Part shown: positions 1-11,169 of the stretch, piece by piece
Layout of the letters: every line of letters begins with the position of its first letter
How positions within the stretch are numbered: the first letter of the stretch is position 1
NCBI RefSeq assembly: GCF_003837865.1
Contig: NZ_RQIS01000003.1
Span: 186,001-250,000 of the forward strand
DNA from: Paraburkholderia dinghuensis
GTDB lineage: Bacteria; Pseudomonadota; Gammaproteobacteria; Burkholderiales; Burkholderiaceae
DNA length: 64,000 nucleotides
Direction of reading: 5' to 3'
Made by a program: the position numbers and the translations under genes
The notes under the pieces: model-generated
The model's database searches: none
Told to the model about the DNA's origin: nothing
The model's input: the letters and a program-made list of their open reading frames with translations, nothing else

Positions 1-593
1 TTGCGGTGGCGCCGCACGTGCGCGAAGTGGTGGGCTACGACATCGCCGCGCAGATGCTCGCCACGGTCGACGCCGCCGCGAAGGAGCGTGGACTCGCCAC
101 GATCCGCACGCAACAGGGCGCCGCTGAAACGCTGCCCTTCGCCGATGCCTCGTTCGACTGGGCGATCAGCCGCATGAGCGCGCACCACTGGCGCGACGTG
201 CCGAAGGCGCTTGCCGAGGTGCATCGCGTGCTGAAGAAGGGCGGGCGGCTGAAATTCATCGATATCGCGGGCATCGACGATCCGCTCTACGACACGCATA
301 TTCAGGCGATCGAGGTGCTGCGCGATGCATCACATATCCGCGACTATCGCGCCGACGAGTGGGTCGCCATGCTCGACGCCGCAGGCTTCGACGCGACGGT
401 CACGCAGCGCTGGCGCATCGGCATCGAATTCGACGCGTGGGTCGCGCGCATGCGCACGAGCGCGGAACGGGTGACGGCGATCCGCTCGATGTGGGAGCGC
501 GCGCCCGACGAAGTGCGCCAGTACTTCGACGTGCAGCGCGACGGTTCCTTCAAGCTCGACGCGCTGATGATCGAGGCGACGCGGCGCGATTAA
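1..593 (+). CDS. SAM-dependent class I methyltransferase, 5' end outside window
   Basis: The reading frame is open from the first base of the window, so the true start and the glycine-rich SAM-binding motif I lie upstream. The visible part begins just before the acidic residue after strand beta-2 (GYD), then shows a DWAISRMSAHHW segment and the post-motif segment VLKKGGRLKFIDI. These are typical of UbiE/methyltransferase-11-like enzymes acting on small molecules. The substrate cannot be inferred. The gene ends in TAA and is followed by a strong hairpin shared with the convergent ppc. The family call is solid; the function is unknown. Confidence 0.85.
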   Translation, partial: AVAPHVREVVGYDIAAQMLATVDAAAKERGLATIRTQQGAAETLPFADASFDWAISRMSAHHWRDVPKALAEVHRVLKKGGRLKFIDIAGIDDPLYDTHIQAIEVLRDASHIRDYRADEWVAMLDAAGFDATVTQRWRIGIEFDAWVARMRTSAERVTAIRSMWERAPDEVRQYFDVQRDGSFKLDALMIEATRRD

Positions 594-605
594 GCGCTGC
601 GCAAC

Positions 606-645
606 AAAAAGCGGCGTCGTGCCGCTCAGGGCACGACGCCGTTTT
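606..645. terminator. Bidirectional intrinsic terminator between methyltransferase and ppc
   Basis: A perfect 10-bp stem (613-622 with 631-640) has an 8-nt loop. It is followed by a T run on the plus strand and preceded by an A run, which is a T run for the minus strand. It therefore can end both convergent genes. Confidence 0.85.
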
Positions 646-684
646 TGCTGGCGCGGTAGTTCGACCCCTACCGCAGCCGAGCGA

Positions 685-3600
685 TCAACCGGTGTTCCGC
701 AACCCCGCCGCGATTCCGTTGATCGTCAGATGCAGACCGCGCTGCACGCGCGGACTCGGGTCCCCTGCGCGATAACGCTTGATCAGTTCCACCTGAAGGT
801 GGTTGAGCGGATCGAGATAGGGGAAGCGGTTCTTGATCGAACGCGCGAGCAGAGGGTTATCGGCGAGGCGGCCGCTTGCGCCCGTGATCTCGTCGAGCAC
901 TTTGGTCGTGCGCTCCCATTCCGCGACGATGCGCTCGAACACATGCTTGCGCAGCTTCTTGTCGGCCACGAGTTGTGCGTATCGCGATGCCACGGCGAGG
1001 TCCGTCTTCGCGAGCGTCATGTCCATGTTCGACAGCAGGTTCGAGAAGAACGGCCACGTCTTGTACATCTTCCTGAACATCGCGAGACGGCGTGCGCGCT
1101 CGGCGTCGCTGCCGGCCTCGTCGAGATACGACGCTACCGCGCTGCCGAAGCCATACCAGCCCGTGAGCAGGAGACGGCACTGGCCCCACGAGAAGCCCCA
1201 CGGAATCGCGCGCAGGTCGTCGATCTTGCGGTTCTTCGGATCCTGCAGCTTGCGCGACGCGGGCCGGCTGCCGATGTTCAGTTCCGCGATCTCGGTGATC
1301 GGCGTGGACGAGAAAAAGTAGTCGGTGAAGCCGGGCGTCTCGTACACGAGCGAGCGGTAGGCGGCCATCGCCGCATCCGAGAGCTGCTGCATCGTCGCTT
1401 CGAACGCGCCCAGTTGATCCGGCGCGCCCTTGGCCGTGTCGCCTGTAGCGTCTCCGCCGGGAAGCAGCGTCGCTTCGAGCGTCGCGGCGATCACCGTCTC
1501 CAGATTGCGACGGCCGATCTCCGGGTTGCCGAACTTGCTCGCAATGACCTCACCCTGCTCGGTCAGGCGGATCTGGCCATCGACTGTGCCTGGCGGCTGC
1601 GAAAGAATCGCGTTGTAGGTCGGGCCGCCTCCGCGCCCCACCGTGCCGCCACGGCCGTGGAAGAGCCGCAGCCGGATGCCGCGCTCGCGAAAGAGCGCGA
1701 CGAGCGCGAGTTCGGCGCGGTACAGCTCCCAGTTCGACGTGAGGAAGCCACCGTCCTTGTTGCTGTCCGAGTAGCCGAGCATGATTTCCTGCTCGTTGCC
1801 CTGGTGCTCGACGAGTCCGTCGATGCCCGGCAGCGCGAGCAGGTCGCGCATTATGTGCGGGGCGTTGCGCAGGTCGGGGATCGTCTCGAAGAGCGGGATC
1901 ACCATGAGCGCGGCCTGTGCGGGATCGTCGGCGTGGCCGAGACGCCCGCTGAACAGGCCGGTTTCCTTCTGCAGGAGCATCACTTCGAGCAGGTCCGAGA
2001 CCGTTTCGGTGTGCGAGATGATGTAGTTGCGCACGGCGCGCGCACCGAACTTCTCTCGCGTCACACGCGTCATCTCCAGCACGCCGAATTCGCTCTTCAC
2101 GAGATCGGAGTAGTCGAGATACGGCGAGCGCAGCGTGCGCGGATCGGCAAGCTGTGCGCGCAGGACGGTCTGCTTGTCTTCCTCGGAGAGCGCGGCATAG
2201 TCCGCTTCGATGCCTGCGCGCGCGAGCAGTTCGACGATCACGGCTTCGTGGACGTCCGAGCTCTGACGCAGGTCGATCGACGCCAGATGGAAGCCGAACA
2301 CTTCGACGGCGCGCAACAGCGGCGCAAGACGCGGCGTGGCGAGCGAGGCGCCGTGATGCTCGGCGAGCGAGTCCATGAGGATGCGCAGGTCGCGCGAGAA
2401 CTCCGCGGCGTCGGCGTAAGGCTGCGCACGTACGGGCGCTGCGCCGCGGCCCGCGCTGCGCACCGCGACCACGCCTTCGCCGAGACGCACGCGCGCGCTC
2501 GCCGCGAGCCGCGTGTAGACGCCGATCAACGCGCGGCGATACGGTTCGTCGACACGATGCGGCGACCGGTCGGGCGAGGCGTCGGCCAGTGCCTTGAGTT
2601 CGTCGCTCGCGCCCGCGAGCAGGTTCGACACCGAAAGCTCCGCGCCGAGCCGGTGCACTTCGTCGAGGTAGTGCTGCAGGATCACCTGTGCCTGGCGCTC
2701 GCTGGCCTCTTCGAGCGTCGCGGCCGTGACGTTCGGATTGCCGTCGCGATCTCCGCCGATCCAGCTGCCCATCTGGAAGAACGCAGGCAGGCGCGCGGAC
2801 ACGCCGTGCTCCTTGAGCGACGTCTCGATCTCGCTGTACAGCGCGGGGATCTCGGTGAGGAACGTCGTGTGGTAGTACGAGAGCGCGTTTTCGATTTCGT
2901 CCGCGACGGTCAGCCGCGATGCGCGCAACATGCGCGTCTGCCACAGCGAGGTCACGCGCGCGCGCAGCAGCGCTTCGTTTTGCGCGCGTTCGCGATGCGT
3001 GAGCGGCTGGTCGCGTTCGGCGAGCAGGCGTGCGATGTCGTGCTGCGAATCGAGCGTGCTCTTGCGCTGCACTTCCGTGGGGTGCGCGGTGAGCACGGGC
3101 ACGATCAGCGCGTCGTTGAAGAATTGCTGGAGCACCGGCGTCGCCGCAGCGCCTGCATGCGCGAGGCGTTCGAGCGAATGCGCGATCGTGCCCGCCTGAG
3201 GCACCGAACCCGCGAGGTCGTGGATGCGGTGGCGACGGTTGCGGTGGCGGTCCTCGGCGATGTTGGCCAGATGCGAAAAATAGCTGAACGCACGCACGAC
3301 GCACACGGTCTGCTCGGGCGAGAGGCCGCGCAACTGCTTGTCGAGCGCGAGGGCTGCGGCGTTATCGTCTTCGCGGCGAAAGCGCACAGCCGTCTGGCGG
3401 ATCGTTTCGACGACGTCGAATACCGCGTCGCCTTCCTGCTCGCGCAGCACCTCGCCGAGGAGTCGCCCGAGGAAACGGATGTCTTCGAAGAGCGGCTGGT
3501 CCTTGTCGTCGCGGGTGCGGGTATTGCGCCCGTTCTTCGTCGTCTGGGTGTTCGTCGTGGTTTTGGTCTTCGCGGTCGGGCTGGCGGATTTCAATGCCGC

Positions 3601-3771
3601 TTTGGGCACTTTCGTCGCTTTATTCGCTTTCGTCGCTTTGGTCGTCGTGGCCGCTTTCACGGCTTTGGCCGCCTTGGCGTTTTTCGGGGCCGTCGTGGTC
3701 ACGGCCGTCGAGGTAGCGATCTGCGATGCTTTGTTGCGGCGCTCTGCGCGCGCCGATCCGGAAGACTTCAC
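685..3771 (-). CDS. ppc: Phosphoenolpyruvate carboxylase
   Basis: Cytosolic anaplerotic enzyme converting phosphoenolpyruvate and bicarbonate to oxaloacetate. It has 1028 residues. The catalytic histidine lies in TAHPTE (about 228-233). Further signatures are [14 protein letters not shown] (about 337), [10 protein letters not shown] (about 665), the mobile loop [12 protein letters not shown] (about 704) and a carboxy-terminal RNTG that replaces the usual QNTG. The start is GTG at 3771 behind an AAGGA ribosome site; no in-frame ATG occurs before the conserved core. The first ~85 residues are an Ala/Lys/Thr-rich, probably disordered tail that makes the protein longer than the usual ~880-970 residues. 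It is divergent from hemC and ends at the shared terminator. Confidence 0.97.
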   Translation of the reverse strand: MKSSGSARAERRNKASQIATSTAVTTTAPKNAKAAKAVKAATTTKATKANKATKVPKAALKSASPTAKTKTTTNTQTTKNGRNTRTRDDKDQPLFEDIRFLGRLLGEVLREQEGDAVFDVVETIRQTAVRFRREDDNAAALALDKQLRGLSPEQTVCVVRAFSYFSHLANIAEDRHRNRRHRIHDLAGSVPQAGTIAHSLERLAHAGAAATPVLQQFFNDALIVPVLTAHPTEVQRKSTLDSQHDIARLLAERDQPLTHRERAQNEALLRARVTSLWQTRMLRASRLTVADEIENALSYYHTTFLTEIPALYSEIETSLKEHGVSARLPAFFQMGSWIGGDRDGNPNVTAATLEEASERQAQVILQHYLDEVHRLGAELSVSNLLAGASDELKALADASPDRSPHRVDEPYRRALIGVYTRLAASARVRLGEGVVAVRSAGRGAAPVRAQPYADAAEFSRDLRILMDSLAEHHGASLATPRLAPLLRAVEVFGFHLASIDLRQSSDVHEAVIVELLARAGIEADYAALSEEDKQTVLRAQLADPRTLRSPYLDYSDLVKSEFGVLEMTRVTREKFGARAVRNYIISHTETVSDLLEVMLLQKETGLFSGRLGHADDPAQAALMVIPLFETIPDLRNAPHIMRDLLALPGIDGLVEHQGNEQEIMLGYSDSNKDGGFLTSNWELYRAELALVALFRERGIRLRLFHGRGGTVGRGGGPTYNAILSQPPGTVDGQIRLTEQGEVIASKFGNPEIGRRNLETVIAATLEATLLPGGDATGDTAKGAPDQLGAFEATMQQLSDAAMAAYRSLVYETPGFTDYFFSSTPITEIAELNIGSRPASRKLQDPKNRKIDDLRAIPWGFSWGQCRLLLTGWYGFGSAVASYLDEAGSDAERARRLAMFRKMYKTWPFFSNLLSNMDMTLAKTDLAVASRYAQLVADKKLRKHVFERIVAEWERTTKVLDEITGASGRLADNPLLARSIKNRFPYLDPLNHLQVELIKRYRAGDPSPRVQRGLHLTINGIAAGLRNTG

Positions 3772-4164
3772 GATGTGTTCCTTAAGGCTTGCAGGAGATG
3801 AGTCGGTTAAATGGAAACACTATGCTTTAGCCGCGGCGCCAGCCGGGCCCGATACTGCGGGTGCAACCAGGAGCGTATGCCGGCTGTGGCCGGGTGCAAC
3901 TGCGGAAAATCGTGGACCCGGTGTGCAATGAAACTGAAAGCGCAACCGAAGCGGGCTATGCAACGAAGAGCGGTGGGAACATCATCGCGCGCGACCAGGG
4001 CGATGCGCGTAACGTGGGACCTGACGACTGCCTGCTCTCTTTCGTGCCGCAGCTTACGTACTGTTGCCCGGAAGCCCCGCGGGGCCAGCCGGAAAAGGGG
4101 CGCGTGCTAACATTGCCTGTTATCCGATTCCGTTTTTTTCACCCCGTCATTCGATGTACTTGCC
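3772..4164. other. Divergent ppc/hemC intergenic region
   Basis: This 393-bp spacer must hold the promoters of both ppc and hemC. I see no RNA gene, no convincing hexamer pair and no conserved small ORF. A T-rich patch (about 4133-4140) lies upstream of the hemC start. Confidence 0.5.
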
Positions 4165-5241
4165 ATGAACTCCGAGACGCTATCTACGCAACCGCGTACG
4201 CCCACTCCCCGCACGCTGGTCATCGCTTCCCGGGAGAGCCGCCTCGCGATGTGGCAGGCCGAACACGTGCAAGCTGCGCTGCACAAATTATATCCGTCCT
4301 GTGACGTGAAAATCGTCGGTATGACGACGCGCGGCGACCAAATTCTCGATCGTACTCTTTCGAAGGTGGGCGGCAAAGGGCTCTTTGTGAAGGAGCTGGA
4401 GCAGGCGCTCGCCGAGGGGCGCGCCGACCTCGCCGTCCATTCGCTCAAGGACGTGCCAATGGATCTGCCCGAGGGTTTCGCCCTCGCGGCCATCATGGAG
4501 CGCGAGGATCCGCGCGACGCGTTCGTCTCGAACGACCATGACTCGCTCGCGGCGCTGCCGGCGGGCAGCATCGTCGGCACGTCGAGCCTGCGCCGCGAAG
4601 CGATGCTCCGCGCCCGCTATCCGCATCTCCAGGTGAAGCCGCTCCGCGGCAACCTCGACACGCGTCTTGCCAAGCTCGACCGTGGCGACTACGCGGCAAT
4701 CATCCTCGCCGCGGCGGGGCTGAAGCGCCTCGGCCTCGGCGCACGCATCCGCGCGCTCATCGAACCCGGCGACAGCCTGCCGTCGGCGGGGCAGGGCGCG
4801 CTCGGCATCGAGATCCGCGCGGACCGCGCCGATGTCGCCGCGTGGCTCGCGCCGCTGCACGACGACGCAACCGCGAAGGCCGTCGAGGCGGAACGTATGG
4901 TGTCACGTGCGTTGGGCGGCAGCTGCTCCGTGCCGCTCGCGGCCTACGCGCAGTGGCGCGACGGCGCGTTGCACCTGCGCGGCACGATCGCTACCCCCGA
5001 CGCGAGCCGCGTGCTCGACGCTGCGGGCATGTCGCCGGCTGCGAGTGTCGACGACGCGCTCAAGCTCGGCCGCGAAGTGTCCGATGCACTGATTGCGCAG
5101 GGCGCGCTCGATATCGTGCGTGCGCTGGCCGAGGCCGCACAGGCCGAAGGTGCGCCGAACACGCCGCCGGGTGCTGCACAGGGTGGTGCACAGCCGGGCC
5201 GAACCGACGAGGCGGACGACGCCCCGTCCGACGCGCGATGA
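4165..5241 (+). CDS. hemC: Porphobilinogen deaminase (hydroxymethylbilane synthase)
   Basis: Polymerises four porphobilinogen units to hydroxymethylbilane in heme biosynthesis. It has 358 residues. The core begins with [27 protein letters not shown] segment and AVHSLKD follow, and Cys254 in [11 protein letters not shown] is the attachment site of the dipyrromethane cofactor. About 15 residues at the front and about 35 low-complexity residues (Gly/Ala/Pro/Asp) at the end extend it beyond the usual ~310. Its stop codon overlaps the hemDX start as ATGA, implying translational coupling in a hemC-hemDX-hemY operon. Confidence 0.97.
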   Translation: MNSETLSTQPRTPTPRTLVIASRESRLAMWQAEHVQAALHKLYPSCDVKIVGMTTRGDQILDRTLSKVGGKGLFVKELEQALAEGRADLAVHSLKDVPMDLPEGFALAAIMEREDPRDAFVSNDHDSLAALPAGSIVGTSSLRREAMLRARYPHLQVKPLRGNLDTRLAKLDRGDYAAIILAAAGLKRLGLGARIRALIEPGDSLPSAGQGALGIEIRADRADVAAWLAPLHDDATAKAVEAERMVSRALGGSCSVPLAAYAQWRDGALHLRGTIATPDASRVLDAAGMSPAASVDDALKLGREVSDALIAQGALDIVRALAEAAQAEGAPNTPPGAAQGGAQPGRTDEADDAPSDAR

Positions 5242-7370
5242 CAGCCGGCGCCGACTCCAATCCGGCCAGCGGCGCGGCCAACGACACGGCGAACGGCGCC
5301 AACGCGAGCCGCCGGGTCCAGCCGGACGAGTGGGGTGGCCCCGCACAGAGCGCACCGGCTCCCGCACCGTTCACCGTCGTCGTGACCCGTCCGGCCGGTC
5401 AGTCGGGAGCGCTCGCCGCACAACTGACCGCGCGCGGGCTCCGCGCGTTCGAATTCCCGCTGATATCAATCGAGCCCGTCCGCGACGACGCGCCTTTGCG
5501 CGCTGCGCTGTCCGCGCTCGACCGCTACGCGCTCGTCGTGTTCGTCTCGCCGAACGCCGTCGATCGCGCGTTCGCGACCTACGCTGCGATTTCGTCGATC
5601 TGGCCGCGTGCGCTGCCGGTGGCCGTGGTCGGTCCGGCGAGCGTGGCCGCGCTCGCGCGACACGGCGTCGCGGCGGACTCGCATCGTGTGATCAGCCCGA
5701 CGGGTGCCGCCGACGAAGAACCCGCGCGCTTCGACTCTGAATCGCTCTATACGGCGCTGGAAGCGCAATTCGGCGACGATGCGTTCGCCGGCAAGCGCGT
5801 CTTGATCGTGCGCGGCGATGGCGGCCGCGAATGGCTTGCCGACCGTCTGCGCGAAGCCGGCGCCGAAGTCGAGGCCGTCGCCGCCTACCGGCGCGTCGTG
5901 CCCGAGCCGCCGATCGCCGCGTGGACCGAGGTGCACGCATTGCTCGCGGGCGCGCCGCATGCGTGGCTCGTCACGAGTTCCGAGGGCGTGCGCAACCTCG
6001 CCGAGCTTGCACGCGAACACCTGACCGCAGGCGAGATCGCCGAATTGCACCACGCGCCGCTCGTCGCGCCGCACCCGCGCATTGCCGAAACGGCCCGCGG
6101 AATGGGTTTTGATAGGATTACGGTGTCCGGCGCGGGCGACGAGCGCATCGTCGAGACGCTGACGGGCCTCGCTTCTTCCGTTGTTCAACCGGCTCAGAAC
6201 AATCCGGCCTCAGGGTCGGCAAAATCACGCATGACTGATTCGAACAATTCCAGCAACGTCGCACAGCAGAGCGCCGCGTCCGCGGGCGCACCCTCCGCCT
6301 CCTCGCCAGCACGGCCGGCCTCGTTCGCTGCGCTGGCGACACCGCGCCCCGAGCGGCGCGGCGCGAGCATAGCGTTGCTGTGGCTCGTCGTGGTGCTGGT
6401 GGCGGGCGGGGCGGGCGCGGGCGGCTACGTGCTCAACCGCAAGCTCGATCGAGTCGATCAGCAACTGGTGCAGCGCCAGCAGGCCGCCGACCAGCAGGCC
6501 GCCGCATTGCGCGCGCGCACCGATCAGGTGGTCGAAGGCACGCAACAACTGGACAAGCAGATCACGCAGCTCGAAGGCAAGATAGCCGACGCGCAGACGT
6601 CGCAGCAGGCGCTCGCGCAACAGTATGCGGACCTCTCGAAGAGCCGCGACGACTGGACGCTCGCCGAAGTGGGCCAGATGCTCGCGAGCGCGAGCGATCA
6701 GCTTCAACTGACCGGCAACACGCAGCTTGCGCTCTTTGCGCTGCAGAGCGCCGATACGCGTCTTGCCGCCTCCAGCAACCCGCAGGCGCTCATGGTGCGC
6801 AAGGCCATCGCGCACGACATCGAAAAGCTGAAGGCCGCACCTTCCACCGATCTCACCGGACTCGCGATCAAGCTCGACACGGCGCTCGGCGAAATCGATG
6901 CGCTGCCGCTTTCGGGCGAGGCGCTCGTCGCGCGCACGAGACCGCAAGCCGCAGCGCCGGCCGACATCGCGAAGACCGCCGCGCTGAACAACGAGCCGCG
7001 CTGGAAGGCGTGGCTTCACACGTTTGGCGAGGGCATCGGCCAGCAGATCGCGAGCCTCGTGCAGGTGCGCCGCATCGACAACGCGGATGCCATGCTCATT
7101 TCGCCCGACGAAGGCTATTTCGTGCGCGAGAACGTGAAGCTACGCCTGCTTTCGGCGCGGCTGTCGCTGCTTTCGCGTAACCAGGATGCGCTGAAGTCCG
7201 ACCTCGCCGCCGCCGACGCGGCGCTCGCGCGGTACTTCGACAACGCGTCGAAAGAGACGCAGTCCGTGCGCGGCCTGGTGAAGGCGGTGCGCGCAGGCTC
7301 GGCGACGGTCGCGCTGCCGAACCTCGACACGAGCCTGCAGGCAATCCAGCAATACAAGAGCCGGGGGTAA
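5238..7370 (+). CDS. hemDX: Fused uroporphyrinogen-III synthase / HemX-like membrane protein
   Basis: A 710-residue fusion. Residues ~45-310 form a HemD domain ([25 protein letters not shown]), which cyclises and inverts ring D of hydroxymethylbilane to uroporphyrinogen III. After a low-complexity linker comes one transmembrane helix (~375-398), a Gln/Ala-rich coiled coil (~400-460) and a HemX domain of unclear role, probably a periplasmic or assembly factor. The start chosen is the ATG overlapping the hemC stop; earlier in-frame codons would lie deep inside hemC. An internal ATG at 6231 (residue 332), just before HemX, could give a separate HemX. HemY follows after 3 bp. Such fusions are known in Burkholderiales. 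Confidence 0.93.
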   Translation: MTAGADSNPASGAANDTANGANASRRVQPDEWGGPAQSAPAPAPFTVVVTRPAGQSGALAAQLTARGLRAFEFPLISIEPVRDDAPLRAALSALDRYALVVFVSPNAVDRAFATYAAISSIWPRALPVAVVGPASVAALARHGVAADSHRVISPTGAADEEPARFDSESLYTALEAQFGDDAFAGKRVLIVRGDGGREWLADRLREAGAEVEAVAAYRRVVPEPPIAAWTEVHALLAGAPHAWLVTSSEGVRNLAELAREHLTAGEIAELHHAPLVAPHPRIAETARGMGFDRITVSGAGDERIVETLTGLASSVVQPAQNNPASGSAKSRMTDSNNSSNVAQQSAASAGAPSASSPARPASFAALATPRPERRGASIALLWLVVVLVAGGAGAGGYVLNRKLDRVDQQLVQRQQAADQQAAALRARTDQVVEGTQQLDKQITQLEGKIADAQTSQQALAQQYADLSKSRDDWTLAEVGQMLASASDQLQLTGNTQLALFALQSADTRLAASSNPQALMVRKAIAHDIEKLKAAPSTDLTGLAIKLDTALGEIDALPLSGEALVARTRPQAAAPADIAKTAALNNEPRWKAWLHTFGEGIGQQIASLVQVRRIDNADAMLISPDEGYFVRENVKLRLLSARLSLLSRNQDALKSDLAAADAALARYFDNASKETQSVRGLVKAVRAGSATVALPNLDTSLQAIQQYKSRG

Positions 7371-7373
7371 GAC

Positions 7374-8573
7374 ATGGCCATTCGTGGACTCCTGTGGCTA
7401 GCCTTCCTGTTCGTGATCGCTGTCGCGCTCGCGACGGTCGGCCGCTTCGACGCCGGGCAAGTGCTGCTCGTCTACCCGCCGTATCGCGTCGACGTATCGC
7501 TGAATCTTTTCGTCGTCGGCGTGGTGGTGGCTTTCCTGCTGCTCTACGCGATCCTGCGCTTCGTGCGCAACATCGTGACGATGCCGCGCCGCGTCGCCGC
7601 CTACCGTGCGCGCACGCGCAAGGAAAAGGCGCATTCGGCGCTGCGCGATGCGGTCAGCAATCTGTACGCAGGGCGCTTCTCGCGTGCGGAAAAGGCCGCG
7701 CGCGATTCGCTTGCCGACGAGAAGAACAAAGGCGCTGCGGGTCTTATCGCCGCGACGGCTGCGCACCGGCTGCACGAGTACGCCCGCCGTGACGAGTGGC
7801 TCACCAAGGTCGAAGATCCCGACCTCCAGGAAGCGCGTCTGCTCGCGACCGCCGACATGCGAGCCGACGGCCGCGACGCCGATGGCGCGCTTGCCGCGCT
7901 CACCGAGATGCGCTCGCAGGGCGGCCGCCGCATTCACGCGCAGCAGATCGCGCTGCGCGCGCAGCAGCAGTTGAAGAACTGGGGCGAAGTGCTCAAGCTC
8001 GCGAAGACGCTGGAAAAGCGCGAGGCGCTGCATCCGGCCGTTGCCGTGCGTCTGCGCCAGCTTGCGGCGGAAAACCTGTTGCGCGACCGTCGCCATAACG
8101 CCGACGCGTTGCTCGAGCTATGGCAGTCGCTTTCGACGGTCGAACGTCATTCGCCGCGTCTTGCCGACTGCGCCGCCGAGCTGCTGATCGCGCTCAATCG
8201 CCAGAGCGACGCACGCAAGATCGTTGAGGAAGCGCTTGCGCAGAACTGGGACGCGCGTCTTTTGCGCCGCTATCCGGACACGGCGGGCAGCGATGCGCTG
8301 CCGCTCATCCAGAAAGCCGAGGGATGGCACAAGGATCGGCCCGACGACGGCGACCTGCTGTTCGCGCTCGGCCGGCTGTGTCTGAAACAGCAGCTCTGGG
8401 GGAAGGCGCAGGCGTTCCTCGAAGCGGCGCTCAAGTCGGCGAACGCGAGCGACAACGAACCGCTCAAGATCCGCACGCATCGTGCGCTCGCGCGCTTGCA
8501 CGAGCAGCTTGGCGACGGGGAGAAGGCGGCGGGGCACTATCGCGAGAGTGCGTTGTCGATGAACGTTGTTTGA
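7374..8573 (+). CDS. hemY: HemY-like inner-membrane TPR protein of the heme operon
   Basis: A 399-residue protein with two amino-terminal membrane helices (about 5-22 and 41-60), then a HemY_N region with a basic stretch (RARTRKEKAHSALRDAV) and helical TPR-like repeats to the end. In proteobacteria this HemY is not the oxidase of the same name; it is thought to organise or regulate the heme pathway at the membrane. It starts 3 bp after hemDX and is the last gene of the operon, before a strong hairpin. Confidence 0.93.
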   Translation: MAIRGLLWLAFLFVIAVALATVGRFDAGQVLLVYPPYRVDVSLNLFVVGVVVAFLLLYAILRFVRNIVTMPRRVAAYRARTRKEKAHSALRDAVSNLYAGRFSRAEKAARDSLADEKNKGAAGLIAATAAHRLHEYARRDEWLTKVEDPDLQEARLLATADMRADGRDADGALAALTEMRSQGGRRIHAQQIALRAQQQLKNWGEVLKLAKTLEKREALHPAVAVRLRQLAAENLLRDRRHNADALLELWQSLSTVERHSPRLADCAAELLIALNRQSDARKIVEEALAQNWDARLLRRYPDTAGSDALPLIQKAEGWHKDRPDDGDLLFALGRLCLKQQLWGKAQAFLEAALKSANASDNEPLKIRTHRALARLHEQLGDGEKAAGHYRESALSMNVV

Positions 8574-8630
8574 TCGCGTTCTTCGGCGGTGACCTCGCAG
8601 TGACTTCGAAGTGACCCGTTCAATGCTGAA

Positions 8631-8664
8631 ATGAAAACGGCCGCTATATGCGGCCGTTTTTCAT
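8631..8664. terminator. Bidirectional terminator between hemY and the MFS gene
   Basis: An 11-bp stem (8634-8644 with 8650-8660) with a TATAT loop, flanked by A and T runs on opposite sides, sits between convergent genes and can serve both strands. Confidence 0.85.
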
Positions 8665-8704
8665 TTCGAGTCGCGAACGCGCAGAGAGTCAAGCAGGCCC
8701 AGCC

Positions 8705-10024
8705 TCACCGGTTCACGAGCTTGGCGGGCGCGCACAGCACGAGCAGCCCGCCGAGAATCATGAACGCGGCGAGCATGTACATGCCCGAATCGTTCGCGGC
8801 GGTCGCCTCTTTGAGCCAGCCCACGGCGTACGGGCTCAGGAAGCCGGCGAGATTGCCGATCGAGTTGATGAGCGCGATGCCCGCCGCCGCGCCCGCGCCT
8901 GCGAGCCATGCGGTCGGCAGGCTCCAGAACAGCGGCAGCGTCGTGAGAATGCCGATGGTGGCGAGCGTGAGCGCGGTCATCGCGAGCGTCGTGTCGTGCG
9001 CCCACGTCACGGAAAGCACAAGCCCGAGTGCGCCCACGGCAGCCGGAATCGCGATGTGCCAGCGACGCTCGCGCATACGGTCGGCGCTCCTCGCCACCCA
9101 CACCATGCCGATCACTGCAGCCGCGAACGGAATCGCGGAAAGCAGGCCGATCGAGAGCGTGTCTTTCACGCCCGTCGCCTTGATGATGGTCGGTAGCCAG
9201 AAACCCACGCCGTAGAGTCCCATCACGAACGAGAAGTAGGTGAGGCTCATCAGCAGAACGCGCGGACTCGTGAGCACCGTCCGGAGCGGAAGGTCTTCCT
9301 TCGTGGCGTCCTCGGCGGCGATGTTGCGCTCGAGCAGCGCACGTTCGTCGGCGGTGAGCCATTTTGCGTCGCCGATGCGGTCGTCGAGCATGAGGAACAC
9401 CAGCATGCCGACGAGCACCGACGGCAGCCCTTCGAGCAGGAAAAGCCACTGCCAGCCCTGCAACCCGTTTACGCCGTCGAACGCCTTGAGGATCCAGCCC
9501 GATAGCGGCCCGCCGACCACGCCCGAGATCGCGATGGCGGTCATGAACCACGTCGTCATGCGTCCGCGCCGGTGTGCCGGATACCAGTAAGTGAGGTACA
9601 GGATGATGCCGGGGAAGAAGCCGGCTTCACACACGCCGAGCAGAAATCGCATCACATAGAACATGGCCGGTGTGGTGACGAACATCGTCAGTATCGATAC
9701 GAAGCCCCACGTGACCATGATCCGCGCGATCCACACACGCGCGCCGACGCGGTGCAATATCACATTGCTTGGCACTTCGAACAGAAAGTAGCCGATGAAG
9801 AAAATGCCCGCACCGAAGCCGTAGACCGCATCGGAGAGATCGAGCGCGGCGCTCATCTGCAGTTTGGCGAAACCGACGTTCACGCGGTCCAGGTAGGCGA
9901 CTACATAGCAGAGCATCAGGAGCGGGATGAGCCGCCACGCGACCTTGCGGTACGTGGCTTCTTCGAAGGCGGACGGCGCTGCATCCGCGCCGGCTTGCGG
10001 CAGGTGATTCGCTGGACTGGCCAT
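8705..10024 (-). CDS. MFS transporter, anion:cation symporter (ACS) family
   Basis: A 439-residue, 12-helix major facilitator. Its start (ATG at 10024) follows an AGGAG site. The amino-terminal stretch RKVAWRLIPLLMLCYVVAYLDR and the downstream VNVGFAKLQM are hallmarks of the phthalate/tartrate/glucarate permease branch of the ACS family. GFFPGIILYLTYWYPAHRRGR is the usual cytoplasmic-loop signature. The likely substrate is an organic acid or aromatic acid taken up with protons; which one cannot be said. No catabolic genes adjoin it, so the substrate gets no help from context. Confidence 0.9.
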   Translation of the reverse strand: MASPANHLPQAGADAAPSAFEEATYRKVAWRLIPLLMLCYVVAYLDRVNVGFAKLQMSAALDLSDAVYGFGAGIFFIGYFLFEVPSNVILHRVGARVWIARIMVTWGFVSILTMFVTTPAMFYVMRFLLGVCEAGFFPGIILYLTYWYPAHRRGRMTTWFMTAIAISGVVGGPLSGWILKAFDGVNGLQGWQWLFLLEGLPSVLVGMLVFLMLDDRIGDAKWLTADERALLERNIAAEDATKEDLPLRTVLTSPRVLLMSLTYFSFVMGLYGVGFWLPTIIKATGVKDTLSIGLLSAIPFAAAVIGMVWVARSADRMRERRWHIAIPAAVGALGLVLSVTWAHDTTLAMTALTLATIGILTTLPLFWSLPTAWLAGAGAAAGIALINSIGNLAGFLSPYAVGWLKEATAANDSGMYMLAAFMILGGLLVLCAPAKLVNR

Positions 10025-10557
10025 GTTGTCTCCTCTGTCGACTGGAGTATGGGGGTTGGCCCTGACGCCCGGCGCGTTCCATGCAAGGCGTTCGCTTGTG
10101 TCGTCGTGCGATTTCGTTGTGTTGTCCTCTGCGACTGATGCACCCCCATTCTATACACGTCACTGGCGCGCAACGGCGCGCACGAATCGGGGAAAACACC
10201 GATCACTCAACGGCTTGCAACGCAAAACGGGGAACGTGCGCTGCCCTCGGCCGCAGCGGTGAGCCGCGCGCGCGAGCGCGATTGCCAGCCGGGCCACTAG
10301 CGTGCTATTCGCAGAGCGCTTCACCGTGGCGCGGCGTGTTTTGCCGGTGTCGCGAGTACGGTCCTCGCCCCGTGGCGCGGGCCGCCGCAGGCCATCGGGA
10401 AGTCGGCCCCGCCTGATTGGCTATAATGGCGCCATCCTTTAACGTCCGGTTTTCCGCGCCGGCGCACAACGTCCGCCCGGTCCGCGAGGTCCGCGACGCG
10501 TGCGCGAGACAGGTTGCGCGCGGATTCGCCGGTTTTTCATCTGGACTGAGAGCGCTC
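10025..10557. other. Intergenic region ahead of ppa
   Basis: 533 bp between the divergent MFS gene and ppa. A perfect TATAAT at 10422 gives a plausible ppa promoter and a leader of ~120 nt. I see no other feature. Confidence 0.5.
10422..10427 (+). promoter_or_regulatory. Candidate sigma-70 -10 element for ppa
   Basis: A consensus TATAAT preceded by GATTGGC lies 131 bp before the ppa start. The -35 position at 17-bp spacing (GAAGTC) is poor, so the call rests on the -10 alone. Confidence 0.4.
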
Positions 10558-11085
10558 ATGAGCTTCGCAAATGTTCCCGCCGGCAAGGATCTGCCGCAAG
10601 ACTTCAACGTGATCATCGAGATCCCCGCGCAAAGCGACCCGGTGAAGTACGAAGCCGACAAGGAAATGGGCCTGCTCGTCGTCGACCGTTTCGTCGGCAC
10701 GGGCATGCGTTATCCGGTGAACTACGGCTTCATCCCGCAGACGCTTTCCGGCGACGGCGACCCCGTCGACGTGCTCGTGATCACGCCGTTCCCGCTGCTG
10801 GCCGGCTCGGTCGTGCGCTCGCGCGCGCTCGGCATGCTGCAGATGACCGACGAGTCGGGCGTCGATGCCAAGCTGGTCGCCGTGCCGCACGACAAGGTCT
10901 GCCCGATGACCGCCAACATCAAGTCGCTCGACGACGTGCCGCAATACCTGAAGGACCAGATCAAGCACTTCTTCGAGCAGTACAAGGCGCTCGAAAAGGG
11001 CAAGTGGGTCAAGGTGGACGGCTGGGCCGGCATCGACGCCGCGCACAAGGAAATCACCGACGGCGTCGCGAACTTCAAGAAGTAA
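10558..11085 (+). CDS. ppa: Inorganic pyrophosphatase, family I
   Basis: Cytosolic Mg-dependent hydrolysis of pyrophosphate, which pulls biosynthetic reactions forward. It has 175 residues, the normal length for the hexameric bacterial enzyme. [18 protein letters not shown] is the amino-terminal signature. The metal-binding motif [20 protein letters not shown] upstream and the KxWV region near the end are intact. I chose the ATG at 10558; an in-frame upstream extension has no ribosome site or family similarity. A clear terminator follows. Confidence 0.97.
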   Translation: MSFANVPAGKDLPQDFNVIIEIPAQSDPVKYEADKEMGLLVVDRFVGTGMRYPVNYGFIPQTLSGDGDPVDVLVITPFPLLAGSVVRSRALGMLQMTDESGVDAKLVAVPHDKVCPMTANIKSLDDVPQYLKDQIKHFFEQYKALEKGKWVKVDGWAGIDAAHKEITDGVANFKK

Positions 11086-11130
11086 GCTGCCGCAGTTAAG
11101 CCGCTATCGCGCGAATCGTGTCGCGCAAGG

Positions 11131-11169
11131 AAAACCGCACGGACCGTTCAGGCCGTGCGGTTTTTTTTA
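11131..11169 (+). terminator. Intrinsic terminator of ppa
   Basis: An 8-bp stem (11135-11142 with 11153-11160), a 10-nt loop and eight T residues. The T run overlaps the stop codon of the convergent GIY-YIG gene. Confidence 0.9.

Noticed and set aside
619..3801. Very long open frame (over 1000 codons) antisense to ppc
   Set aside because: High-GC codon bias opens the antisense frame; the product is Arg/Ala/Val-rich without motifs, while ppc has every family signature.
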